DNA from: JACVRN01 sp035276685
Lineage (GTDB): Bacteria; Acidobacteriota; Blastocatellia; Pyrinomonadales; Pyrinomonadaceae
Assembly: GCA_035276685.1 (NCBI GenBank)
Contig: DATELK010000049.1
Span: 1 to 7,278 of the forward strand
Length of the DNA stretch: 7,278 nt
Reading direction: 5' to 3'
Shown here: positions 1-7,278 of the stretch, in pieces
How the letters are laid out: the number at the start of each line of letters is the position of its first letter
Numbering within the stretch: the first letter of the stretch is position 1
Notes under the pieces: generated by a model
The model's database searches: none
Seen by the model: only the letters and a program-made list of their open reading frames with translations
What the model was told of the DNA's origin: nothing
Program-made: the position numbers and the translations under genes

Positions 1-21
1 GGTTATATCTACACTTGAGAC

Positions 22-41
22 CCGCCCGCTACCGCAGGCGG
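22..41 (-). terminator. GC-rich hairpin downstream of the last gene (possible terminator or dispersed palindromic repeat)
   Basis: On the minus strand CCGCCTGC (41-34) pairs with GCGGGCGG (29-22) around a GGTA loop. This gives 8 bp including one G-U pair, starting 10 nt after the stop codon of the acyl-CoA synthetase. In plus-strand RNA the wobble becomes an A-C mismatch, so the stem suits the operon transcript better. No T-run follows, so intrinsic termination is uncertain. It could instead be a REP-like palindrome with a transcript-end role. Confidence 0.45.
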
Positions 42-51
42 TACTGACCTG

Positions 52-1746
52 TTATTTATCCTTAGCCTCTTCTTCTTCTCTGAGTACGCGGTGGAGAATC
101 TTGCCGACGGCTGTTTTGGGGAGGCTCTCTCGGAAGACAATCTCGCCGGGCACCTTGAACTCCGCGAGGCCGCTCTTGCAGTGCTCTATCAACTCTTCCG
201 AAGTGGCGCTCGCGCCCGGCTTGAGCACGACGAAGGCTTTGACGGCCTCTCCCCTGTAGGCGTCCGCGATGCCTATCACGCCCGCTTCCATCACGGCAGG
301 ATGCGTGTAGAGCACGCCCTCGACTTCGGAAGGATAGACGTTGAAGCCGCTGACGATAATCATGTCCTTCTTGCGCTGCACTATGTAGCTGTAGCCGTCC
401 TCGTCCATGCGCGCCACGTCGCCCGTGTAAAGCCAGGTGCGCCCCGTGTCGTCACGGCGAAGCGCAATCCGCGTCTCGTCCTCACGGTTCCAGTAGCCCT
501 TCATCACCTGCGGCCCGGCTATGCAAAGCTCTCCCTCTTCACCTACGCCTACTTCTCGCGTGCCCGTCTCAAGGTCAACTATCTTGATGTCCGTGTCGGG
601 CAGCGGCAGACCTATGCTGCCGGGCTTGCGGCGTGCCAGCATGGCCGTTGAGTGCGTCACGGGCGAGGCCTCCGACAATCCGTAGCCTTCGTTCAAAGTG
701 CCGCCCGTTACTCGCTCGAACTGCTCTATGACCTCCACGGGCAGAGGGGCCGAGCCGCTGTTGAAGGTGCGTATCTTGCCCACGCCGTACTCCACGGCCT
801 TCGGATGATTCAGCAGAGAGATGTAGATGGTGGGCACCGCAGGGAAATAGGTGGGGCTGTAGTCGCGTATGGCATTAAGCAGCGCGTCCACGTCGTACTT
901 CGGTATCAGCACCTGCTGCGCGCCCTGCCAAGTGCCGGACATCATGCCGACCGTGAAGCCGTAGATGTGAAAGTAGGGGATGACAAGGAGGTAAGTGTCT
1001 TCGCCGCGACGCAGGCTGCGATGAGCCCACGCCTCTGTCTGAATCACGTTGGCGAAGATGTTGTAGTGCGTGAGCATGGCTCCTTTCGGCACGCCCGTTG
1101 TTCCGCCCGTGTACTGCAACACGGCCACGTCTTCGTCCGCATTTATCTCGACGCGCGGCAGGTCAGGCTCGTCAACTTCGGCCAGCAGTTCGGCCATCCT
1201 TATTGTTCCTTCGACCGTGGGGCAGTCGAGCGCCGCCGCAGAGTACTCGGCAGCAGAAGTAATGATGACGTTCTCTATGCCCGTCTTGTCGCGCACGGCG
1301 AGAGTGACGGGCGCGAGCAGGTCTAAGGTGAGCATGGCTTTCATGCCAGAGTCCTCTGCTACCACCAGCACCTCTCGCGGCGTGTAGAGCGGGTTGACGT
1401 TGACCACGATTGCGCCTAGCCGAAGGATGGCGAAGGTGGCCACGACGTACTGCGGGCAGTTCGGAAGCATGATGCCGACGCGATCATTCTGCCTGATGCC
1501 TAGACGCAGCAGCGCCGTGGCGAGCCTGCCCGCCTGCTCTTTTATCTGTCCGTAGGTCATGTGCGCGCCTAAGAAGGCTGTCGCGAGTTTGTCAGGGACT
1601 TCGGCCGCCGTCACGCGCAGGATTTCGTGAAGCGGTCGGCGCGGGTAGTTCATGTGCGGCCTCACCCAGTAATCGTAGTGATTGAGCCACGGTCTCTGAG
1701 CGTAAGCGGAAGCCTCGCCCTCTTCAGCTGCTTTGACTTTCGTCAT
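52..1746 (-). CDS. Long-chain fatty acid--CoA ligase (AMP-dependent acyl-CoA synthetase, FadD-like)
   Basis: 564 aa from ATG. It adenylates a carboxylic acid with ATP and transfers the acyl group to CoA, activating the substrate for beta-oxidation. Motifs in order (ATG numbering): the phosphate-binding loop YTGGTTGVPKGA (212-223), PYFHIYG (257-263), SGSAPLP (330-336), YGLSEASP (355-362), YTGD (440-443), and the hinge and A8 region with RKKDMIIVSGFNVYPSEVE (458-476). The C-terminal PKTAVGKILHR holds the catalytic lysine of adenylation, Lys549. All core motifs are intact and the length is normal. The start is ambiguous: an in-frame TTG at 1749 lies directly before this ATG and is better spaced from the AGGAG site, which would add one residue. 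It is the last gene of the cluster, within 16 nt of the SDR gene. Chain length cannot be judged; 4-coumarate-CoA-ligase-like enzymes share these motifs, but the neighbours favour a fatty or alicyclic acyl substrate. Confidence 0.93.
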   Translation of the reverse strand: MTKVKAAEEGEASAYAQRPWLNHYDYWVRPHMNYPRRPLHEILRVTAAEVPDKLATAFLGAHMTYGQIKEQAGRLATALLRLGIRQNDRVGIMLPNCPQYVVATFAILRLGAIVVNVNPLYTPREVLVVAEDSGMKAMLTLDLLAPVTLAVRDKTGIENVIITSAAEYSAAALDCPTVEGTIRMAELLAEVDEPDLPRVEINADEDVAVLQYTGGTTGVPKGAMLTHYNIFANVIQTEAWAHRSLRRGEDTYLLVIPYFHIYGFTVGMMSGTWQGAQQVLIPKYDVDALLNAIRDYSPTYFPAVPTIYISLLNHPKAVEYGVGKIRTFNSGSAPLPVEVIEQFERVTGGTLNEGYGLSEASPVTHSTAMLARRKPGSIGLPLPDTDIKIVDLETGTREVGVGEEGELCIAGPQVMKGYWNREDETRIALRRDDTGRTWLYTGDVARMDEDGYSYIVQRKKDMIIVSGFNVYPSEVEGVLYTHPAVMEAGVIGIADAYRGEAVKAFVVLKPGASATSEELIEHCKSGLAEFKVPGEIVFRESLPKTAVGKILHRVLREEEEAKDK

Positions 1747-1757
1747 CAATCAAACAT

Positions 1758-1762
1758 CTCCT
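1758..1762 (-). promoter_or_regulatory. Ribosome binding site of the acyl-CoA synthetase gene
   Basis: The minus strand reads AGGAG immediately after the SDR stop codon TAG (1763-1765). It lies 8 nt before a TTG and 11 nt before an ATG in the same frame, so it allows either codon as the start. An ATG directly abutting the AGGAG opens only a three-codon frame and is too close to be used. Confidence 0.7.
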
Positions 1763-2539
1763 CTAGACTATTGTTCTTCCGCCGTCCACGACGATGGTCT
1801 GGCCCGTGATGTAGTTCGAGGCGTCCGAAGCCAGAAAGACCGCGACGCCCTTCAGCTCTCCGGCCGCGCCTACGCGCGGGATAGGGTTGCGCGCCTTTAT
1901 CACAGGCTCTGCATATTCTATGACGGCGTCCGCGAGGCGCGAATGAAAGAAGCCGGGCGCGATAGCGTTCACGCGTATTCCCTGCCTGCCCCACGATGCC
2001 GCAAGCTCTCGCGTCAAACCAAAGAGCCCGGCCTTGCTCGCGGCATACCCAACGTAGTGCGGCCCGTCCGCAGATGATTGCATGCCGGAGACGGACGAGA
2101 CGTTGATGATGCGCCCGTACTCTCGCTTGAGCATCTCGCGCCCGGCCGCCTGAGCGAAGAGGAAAGCGCCCGTCAGGTTAACGTCAATCACCTTCTGCCA
2201 TTTATCCAGAGGCATACGCTCGGGCCGCTCGCCCCAAGAGACGCCAGCGTTGTTCACAAGAATATCAACCTCGCCGTAAACCTCAACCGTGCGGTCTACG
2301 ACTCGCTGCACGTCTTCCGCCTTCGACACGTCGCAAAGCTCGCCCTCTACTTGAAAGCCCTGCTCGCGCATCTCGGTGACCGTAGCCTGAAGCCATTCCT
2401 CGCGCCGCGCGCAGAGCATGAGAGACGCGCCAGCCTCGGCCAAGCCTTCTGCCATCTCTCGCCCCAATCCCCTTGAGCCGCCCGTGACAATAGCCACGCG
2501 GCCCGACAGGTCGAACAGCTCTCTTACGTGTGCCGTCAT
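1763..2539 (-). CDS. SDR-family NAD(P)-dependent oxidoreductase (FabG-like)
   Basis: 258 aa, a typical classical SDR. The Rossmann fold has the cofactor motif TGGSRGLG (19-26), an Asp70 adenine-site motif (CDVS), NNAG (96-99) and the tetrad Asn121, Ser149, Tyr165, Lys169 (YAASK). The NAIAPGFF motif is at 191-198 and the usual C-terminal TGQTIVVDGG at 245-254. The Ser-to-Tyr spacing is 16 residues, three more than in E. coli FabG. Arg23 and Arg45/Arg46 could favour NADP(H), but this is weak evidence. It would interconvert a hydroxyl and a keto group. Sitting between an acyl-CoA dehydrogenase and an acyl-CoA synthetase, it is plausibly a 3-hydroxyacyl-CoA dehydrogenase or a 3-oxoacyl reductase. 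Relatives include gluconate 5-dehydrogenase-like enzymes, so the substrate is open. The next gene begins within 13 to 16 nt. Confidence 0.92.
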   Translation of the reverse strand: MTAHVRELFDLSGRVAIVTGGSRGLGREMAEGLAEAGASLMLCARREEWLQATVTEMREQGFQVEGELCDVSKAEDVQRVVDRTVEVYGEVDILVNNAGVSWGERPERMPLDKWQKVIDVNLTGAFLFAQAAGREMLKREYGRIINVSSVSGMQSSADGPHYVGYAASKAGLFGLTRELAASWGRQGIRVNAIAPGFFHSRLADAVIEYAEPVIKARNPIPRVGAAGELKGVAVFLASDASNYITGQTIVVDGGRTIV

Positions 2540-2548
2540 CTTTCGTCC

Positions 2549-2555
2549 CCTCCTT
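2549..2555 (-). promoter_or_regulatory. Strong ribosome binding site of the SDR gene, overlapping the upstream stop codon
   Basis: The minus strand reads AAGGAGG, a near-perfect anti-16S match, about 9 nt before the ATG at 2539. Its first two bases belong to the TAA stop (2554-2556) of the second acyl-CoA dehydrogenase. It supports the chosen SDR start and suggests translational coupling. Confidence 0.8.
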
Positions 2556-3672
2556 AATCTACTACGAGTCCGGCTATGCGCTCGCGGTGAAAGGTCGAGT
2601 CGCCAAAGAGCGTCTCGCTAGCCTTGCTTCGCTTGTAATAGAGCTGAAGGTCGTGCTCCCACGTAAAGCCAATGCCGCCGTGAACCTGTATGCCGCGATT
2701 GCCTACTTCTCTATACGCGTCCGAGCAATAAGCCTTGGCTATGGAGACGGCTAGGCTCGCCGCGGGGTCATTCTCCGTCAGAGTCCACGCGGCGTAGTAA
2801 GCGGCCGAGCGAGCGCTCTCAGTCATCATCAGCATGTCCGCGCACTGGTGCTGCACGGCCTGAAAAGAGCCTATCGCGCGCCCGAACTGCTGCCGGGTCT
2901 TAGCATACTCGACAGTAGTATCAAGCACCCACTGCATCCCTCCGACCATCTCCGCGCAGAGGACAACGGTCGCAACCTCCAAAGCTCTATTGAGCGCGCC
3001 CCGCGCATCGCCGTCCGCGCCCAAAGCATCTGCTTCCATTACACCGACGCCGTCAAAGAGTACTTCATACAATTTCCGCGTCCCGTCCATAGAAGGCATA
3101 GGCTTGACCGAAAGACCCTCGGCCCCGCGCTCCACGGGCAGAAGCGCCAGACTGTCACCGTCCCTCGCCACGCAGATGAGAAGGTCTGCGACCTCTGCGT
3201 CCATGACGAAGAGTTTTCTGCCCGAGAGAGAGAGTTTGCCGCCCGCTCGCTCCGCCTCGAATTTGACAGCGCTCGTGTCCCACGAAGCGCTCTCTTCCAG
3301 CAGCGCGACTGTCGCCTTCAATTCTCCTGCCGCCAGAGGCTCAAGATACTTCGCGCGCTGCTCTCTATTTCCTGCGCGCTCCACAAGCGCGGCCGCCATG
3401 AGCGTAGAGAGAAAGGGGCCGGGCAAACACGCGCGCCCCATCTCTTCCGCGACCGCAGCCATCTCCACAAGGCCGAGGCCCAATCCCCCGTGCTCTTCCG
3501 GCACGAGCAGGCCCGTCCAGCCCTGGTCTGCAATCGCCTGCCACAACTCATCGTCGTGCGCCGTCTCAGTCTCCATCAGCGAGCGCACGCGCTCAGGCCC
3601 GCACTCGCGCGCCAGAAACTCTCGCGCAGACTCTTTAAGAAGCTTCTGCGGTTTGCTTAAATCGAAGTCCAT
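2554..3672 (-). CDS. Acyl-CoA dehydrogenase, partner subunit lacking the usual catalytic glutamate
   Basis: 372 aa with an N-terminal helical domain starting MDFDLSKPQKLLKESAREFL and a shortened middle domain. The C-terminal domain holds the flavin-contact motif TRQQFGRAIGSFQAVQH (259-275) and GNRGIQVHGGIGFTWEH (324-340). Aligned by eye, Ala234 sits where isovaleryl-CoA dehydrogenase has its catalytic Glu. In SETLFGDSTFHRER (352-365), Phe356 sits where MCAD has Glu376. The LFGDSTFHRER tail resembles FadE27/FadE29-like subunits, which pair with a catalytic partner in alpha2beta2 enzymes (ChsE-type in Mycobacterium). I therefore infer that it supplies FAD and substrate contacts in a complex with the 392-aa protein. 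The start matches the family N-terminus, but no Shine-Dalgarno sequence precedes it; a heptad-repeat hairpin lies just upstream. The next gene follows after 14 nt. An independent enzyme using another base is less likely but not excluded. Confidence 0.9.
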   Translation of the reverse strand: MDFDLSKPQKLLKESAREFLARECGPERVRSLMETETAHDDELWQAIADQGWTGLLVPEEHGGLGLGLVEMAAVAEEMGRACLPGPFLSTLMAAALVERAGNREQRAKYLEPLAAGELKATVALLEESASWDTSAVKFEAERAGGKLSLSGRKLFVMDAEVADLLICVARDGDSLALLPVERGAEGLSVKPMPSMDGTRKLYEVLFDGVGVMEADALGADGDARGALNRALEVATVVLCAEMVGGMQWVLDTTVEYAKTRQQFGRAIGSFQAVQHQCADMLMMTESARSAAYYAAWTLTENDPAASLAVSIAKAYCSDAYREVGNRGIQVHGGIGFTWEHDLQLYYKRSKASETLFGDSTFHRERIAGLVVD

Positions 3673-3677
3673 AAGAA

Positions 3678-3752
3678 TCAGTAGTCAGGACTCAGAATTC
3701 AGAATCCAGAATAAAGACGCTTTTATTCTGACTCCTGAGTCCTGAATTCTGT
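3678..3752. repeat. Inverted array of TCAGNNN heptanucleotide repeats filling the gap between the two acyl-CoA dehydrogenase genes
   Basis: Five tandem heptads run on the plus strand from 3678 to 3712 (TCAGTAG, TCAGGAC, TCAGAAT twice, CCAGAAT). Four run on the minus strand over 3725-3752 (TCAGAAT, TCAGGAG, TCAGGAC and a diverged ACAGAAT). The arms converge on a perfect 9-bp inverted repeat (3707-3715 with 3722-3730) around a 6-nt loop. In the minus-strand transcript, pairing can continue outward to 3686/3751: 30 positions, three mismatches, four G-U pairs. No U-run follows the stem, so it is not a classic terminator. A folded RNA element acting on stability or processing, or simply a mobile repeat, are both possible. 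The hairpin ends 13 nt before the next start codon. Confidence 0.85.
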
Positions 3753-3760
3753 GTCCTCGT

Positions 3761-4939
3761 CTAGTAGCTCTTCGGTAGGCCTAGCACTCGTTCGGCTATG
3801 ATGTTGCGCTGGATTTCGCTTGTGCCTGCCTCTATCGTGTTGCCGCGCGAGCGCAGGTAGGCGTATTCCCACATCCCGTTGTCGAACTCCTTCAACTGCC
3901 CGTAGTGTCCCAGAATCTCCTGCGCCGCCTGCTGCGTGCGCTGGTTCATCTCGCTCCAGTAAAGCTTCAGCGTGGAGCCTTCCGGCCCCGGTATGCCCGT
4001 CTTCGAAAGAGAGGTCAGCGCGCGGTTCGTGTTCAGGCGCAGTATTTCAAGCTCAAGGTATGCTTGCGCCAGCTTTTGCCTGACGAGGGGGTCTTCGCTC
4101 GCGGGCCGCCCATTGCGCTCTACTGTGCGAGAGCGAGCAATCAGGGCTTCCAGGTTGCGCTTGAAGATGACCTGAACGCCCGTGCCAAGATTCGCGCGCT
4201 CGTTCATCAGGGCGGCTATGGCCGTCGTCCAGCCCTTGTTGATTTCGCCAAGCACCTGCGCGACAGGCACGCGCACGTTCGAGAAGAAAAGCTCGTTGAA
4301 GCCCGAATCACCCGACATCTGTCGAAGCGGGCGCACCTGTACGCCCGGCAGCTTCATGTCAAGCAGCAGGCAGGTGATGCCCTTGTGCTTCGCTGCCTCG
4401 GCGTCTGTGCGAACCAGCAGCAGGCACCAGTCGGCAAGCTGCGCGAAGCTCGTCCAGATTTTCTGGCCGTTGATGACGAAGTCGTCGCCGTCACGCACGG
4501 CCTTTGTGCCGAGCGCCGCCAAATCGCTTCCCGCGTTCGGCTCCGAAAAGCCCTGGCACCATATCTCTTCACCCGAGAGAATCTTTGGCAGGTAGCGCGC
4601 CTTCTGCTCCTCTGTGCCGAGCGCAATGATGGTGGGGCCGACAAGAGAGAGACCTATGGTGCCTATCAACTGCGGGGCGTTGGCACGCGCCATCTCTTCC
4701 TGAAAGATTGCCTGCTCCACAAGTGTTGCGCCGCGCCCGCCGAACTCCTTGGGCCACGAGATACCGGCCCAGCCGCCCTCAAAGAGCGTGCGCTGCCAGT
4801 CGCGCAGGTACTTTATGTAATCCTCTCTGTCTTCGCTGCCGATGCCGCCGCCAGTCCATTCGGGCGGGACGTGCGAGGCAAGCCACGCGCGGAACTCGTC
4901 GCGGAACTGCTGCTCGGCCGGAGTTAAGTTTAAGTCCAT
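3761..4939 (-). CDS. Acyl-CoA dehydrogenase, subunit with the predicted catalytic glutamate
   Basis: 392 aa, full length for the family. It would catalyse FAD-dependent alpha,beta-dehydrogenation of an acyl-CoA in the cytoplasm, passing electrons to ETF. The N-terminal helical domain starts at MDLNLTPAEQQFRDEF. The middle beta domain carries GFSEPNAGSDLA (130-141) and NGQKIWTS (157-164). The C-terminal helical domain ends with TIEAGTSEIQRNIIAERVLG (368-387). Aligned by eye, Glu247 in LMNERAN matches the helix-G catalytic glutamate of isovaleryl-CoA dehydrogenase. The MCAD-type position just before GTSEIQ is Ala371, with Glu370 one residue earlier. The usual RxQFG flavin-contact motif is replaced by an NGRPASEDPLVRQKLAQAY segment, common in the FadE26-like branch. 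It starts 11 nt after the EtfD-like gene. I infer that it pairs with the next gene's product. The substrate (long-chain, branched or steroid-like side chain) cannot be told from sequence alone. Confidence 0.92.
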   Translation of the reverse strand: MDLNLTPAEQQFRDEFRAWLASHVPPEWTGGGIGSEDREDYIKYLRDWQRTLFEGGWAGISWPKEFGGRGATLVEQAIFQEEMARANAPQLIGTIGLSLVGPTIIALGTEEQKARYLPKILSGEEIWCQGFSEPNAGSDLAALGTKAVRDGDDFVINGQKIWTSFAQLADWCLLLVRTDAEAAKHKGITCLLLDMKLPGVQVRPLRQMSGDSGFNELFFSNVRVPVAQVLGEINKGWTTAIAALMNERANLGTGVQVIFKRNLEALIARSRTVERNGRPASEDPLVRQKLAQAYLELEILRLNTNRALTSLSKTGIPGPEGSTLKLYWSEMNQRTQQAAQEILGHYGQLKEFDNGMWEYAYLRSRGNTIEAGTSEIQRNIIAERVLGLPKSY

Positions 4940-4947
4940 GACGTTCT

Positions 4948-4950
4948 ACC

Positions 4951-4952
<2 letters not shown>
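4948..4952 (-). promoter_or_regulatory. Ribosome binding site of the first acyl-CoA dehydrogenase, overlapping the upstream stop codon
   Basis: The minus strand reads GAGGT, then 8 nt, then ATG. The first two bases of GAGGT are the last two of the TGA that ends the EtfD-like gene (4951-4953). This supports the ATG at 4939 and suggests translational coupling of the two genes. Confidence 0.7.
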
Positions 4953-7056
<2,104 letters not shown>

Positions 7057-7100
7057 TTTCTAAAGCACCGAAGAGAATTAACAGGGATGAGAAAAAAAAT

Positions 7101-7128
7101 GCAGAAGGCAGAGTGCAGAATGATGAAT
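7101..7128. repeat. Four-unit heptanucleotide tandem repeat (consensus GCAGNNN)
   Basis: Four consecutive 7-nt units start at 7101, 7108, 7115 and 7122: GCAGAAG, GCAGAGT, GCAGAAT and the diverged GATGAAT. A run of eight A lies just before them at 7092-7099. The unit closely resembles the TCAGNNN heptads between the two acyl-CoA dehydrogenase genes, so the arrays probably belong to one repeat family. The array sits between the IS end and the start codon of the EtfD-like gene, in the only stretch available for a native promoter. I see no convincing -35/-10 pair in 7057-7141. Confidence 0.65.
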
Positions 7129-7151
7129 TAAAGAGAGAGCAATGAATCTCG

Positions 7152-7169
7152 CCCGCAGCAAGCTGCGGG
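7152..7169 (-). repeat. Subterminal palindrome of the IS200/IS605 right end
   Basis: CCCGCAGC (7152-7159) and GCTGCGGG (7162-7169) are exact reverse complements around AA. This gives an 8-bp stem, or 7 bp with a CAAG loop. It lies 3 nt past the transposase stop codon, where right-end hairpins of this IS family sit. No T-run follows on the minus strand, so it does not look like an intrinsic terminator. Confidence 0.7.
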
Positions 7170-7172
7170 GTA

Positions 7173-7278
7173 TCAGAAGAGGTCGAGTTGAGTAGTTCCC
7201 TTCGACCTGCCCTGCTCTTTGATATATCGCTTTACCACCTCCTCGTTGTTGTGTGTGCCTATTGTGCTGATGAAATAT
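7173..7278 (-). CDS. tnpA: IS200/IS605-family transposase TnpA, C-terminal 34 residues (partial, start outside window)
   Basis: The minus strand from the window edge reads an open frame of 34 residues ending at TGA (plus-strand tca, 7173-7175). It contains YFISTIG, then NNEEVVKRYIKEQ, and ends in QLDLF. In the family, the C-terminus of Y1 transposases has the pattern YFVSTVG, a short spacer, an amphipathic EExxxxYIxxQ helix and a QLxLF-like tail, and the match is close. TnpA cuts and rejoins single-stranded DNA at hairpin-bearing ends using one catalytic tyrosine and a HUH histidine pair, all of which would lie upstream of the visible part. Whether the gene is intact cannot be judged here. 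It is co-directional with the genes that follow. Confidence 0.85.
   Translation of the reverse strand, partial: YFISTIGTHNNEEVVKRYIKEQGRSKGTTQLDLF

Larger units (their letters stand above)
7142..7278 (-). mobile_element. Right (3') end of an IS200/IS605-family insertion sequence, cut by the window edge
   Basis: A transposase C-terminus of the Y1 single-strand transposase type is followed, 3 nt after its stop codon, by a perfect GC-rich palindrome. That is the layout of the right end of IS200/IS605 elements, where a subterminal hairpin is recognised by TnpA. The rest of the element lies beyond the right edge. The outer boundary is my estimate, a few bases past the hairpin. These elements make no target duplication and have no terminal inverted repeats, so the exact end cannot be read from this sequence alone. 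The element is oriented with its transposase pointing into the gene cluster. Confidence 0.75.

Noticed and set aside
1747..1757. Three-codon frame ATG TTT GAT TGA whose stop overlaps the ATG of the acyl-CoA synthetase, considered as a leader peptide
   Set aside because: Its ATG directly abuts the AGGAG site, so it has no usable spacing; it is most likely chance.
2848..3660. Plus-strand open frames (270 aa here; also 251 aa at 2990-3745) opposite the second acyl-CoA dehydrogenase
   Set aside because: Antisense shadows with biased composition and no recognisable motif; the minus-strand gene explains the sequence.
3707..3730. Intrinsic terminator between the two dehydrogenase genes
   Set aside because: The inner stem is AT-rich and no U-run follows the folded structure in the transcript; the tandem heptad structure explains the palindrome better.
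3905..4927. Long plus-strand open frame (340 aa) opposite the first acyl-CoA dehydrogenase
   Set aside because: It is antisense to a gene with clear family motifs, is rich in Arg, Ala and Leu with no recognisable domain, and is expected from GC-rich codon use.
7075..7103. Candidate promoter on the minus strand: CTGCAT, 17 nt, TTAATT
   Set aside because: The spacing is right, but the hexamers match the sigma-70 consensus at only about two and three of six positions, not better than chance in AT-rich sequence.
7101..7128. CRISPR-like array
   Set aside because: The units are only 7 nt, directly adjacent and without spacers, so this is a simple tandem repeat.

Overview
The window reads as one minus-strand gene cluster for activating and oxidising fatty acids or related acyl chains, with the end of an insertion sequence upstream of it. 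In transcription order (right to left) it holds: the 3' end of an IS200/IS605-type transposase; a membrane-bound iron-sulfur oxidoreductase of the EtfD / ETF:menaquinone oxidoreductase (EMO) type; two different acyl-CoA dehydrogenases; a short-chain dehydrogenase/reductase; and a long-chain acyl-CoA synthetase. All five complete genes point the same way. Three of the four junctions are tight (11 to 16 nt), with a Shine-Dalgarno sequence overlapping or touching the upstream stop codon. The long plus-strand reading frames are antisense shadows of these genes.

How the genes could work together (inference from families): the synthetase makes the acyl-CoA and the dehydrogenase pair introduces the alpha,beta double bond. 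Its electrons pass through an electron-transfer flavoprotein, not encoded here, to the EtfD-like protein and then to the membrane quinone, probably menaquinone. The SDR could oxidise a 3-hydroxyacyl intermediate. No etfA/etfB, enoyl-CoA hydratase or thiolase lies in the window. The first dehydrogenase carries a glutamate at the helix-G position used as catalytic base in isovaleryl-CoA dehydrogenase, while the second lacks a glutamate at both known base positions. This suggests a heteromeric enzyme like the paired acyl-CoA dehydrogenases of steroid degradation.

The non-coding sequence is unusual. The 88-nt gap between the two dehydrogenase genes is almost entirely an inverted array of 7-nt repeats (consensus TCAGNNN) that can fold into a hairpin of about 30 positions. 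It leaves the second dehydrogenase without a recognisable ribosome binding site. A related four-unit heptad array (consensus GCAGNNN) lies between the IS end and the first gene. A 9-nt tandem repeat adds a Lys-Asp-Ala run inside the EtfD-like protein. A GC-rich hairpin follows the last gene.

Organism: the DNA is GC-rich, with strong Shine-Dalgarno sequences and a menaquinone-type electron route. Together with the heptad repeats and GC-rich dispersed-looking hairpins, this would fit Acidobacteriota (Blastocatellia-like), but that assignment is an impression from repeat style and is not proved by the sequence.
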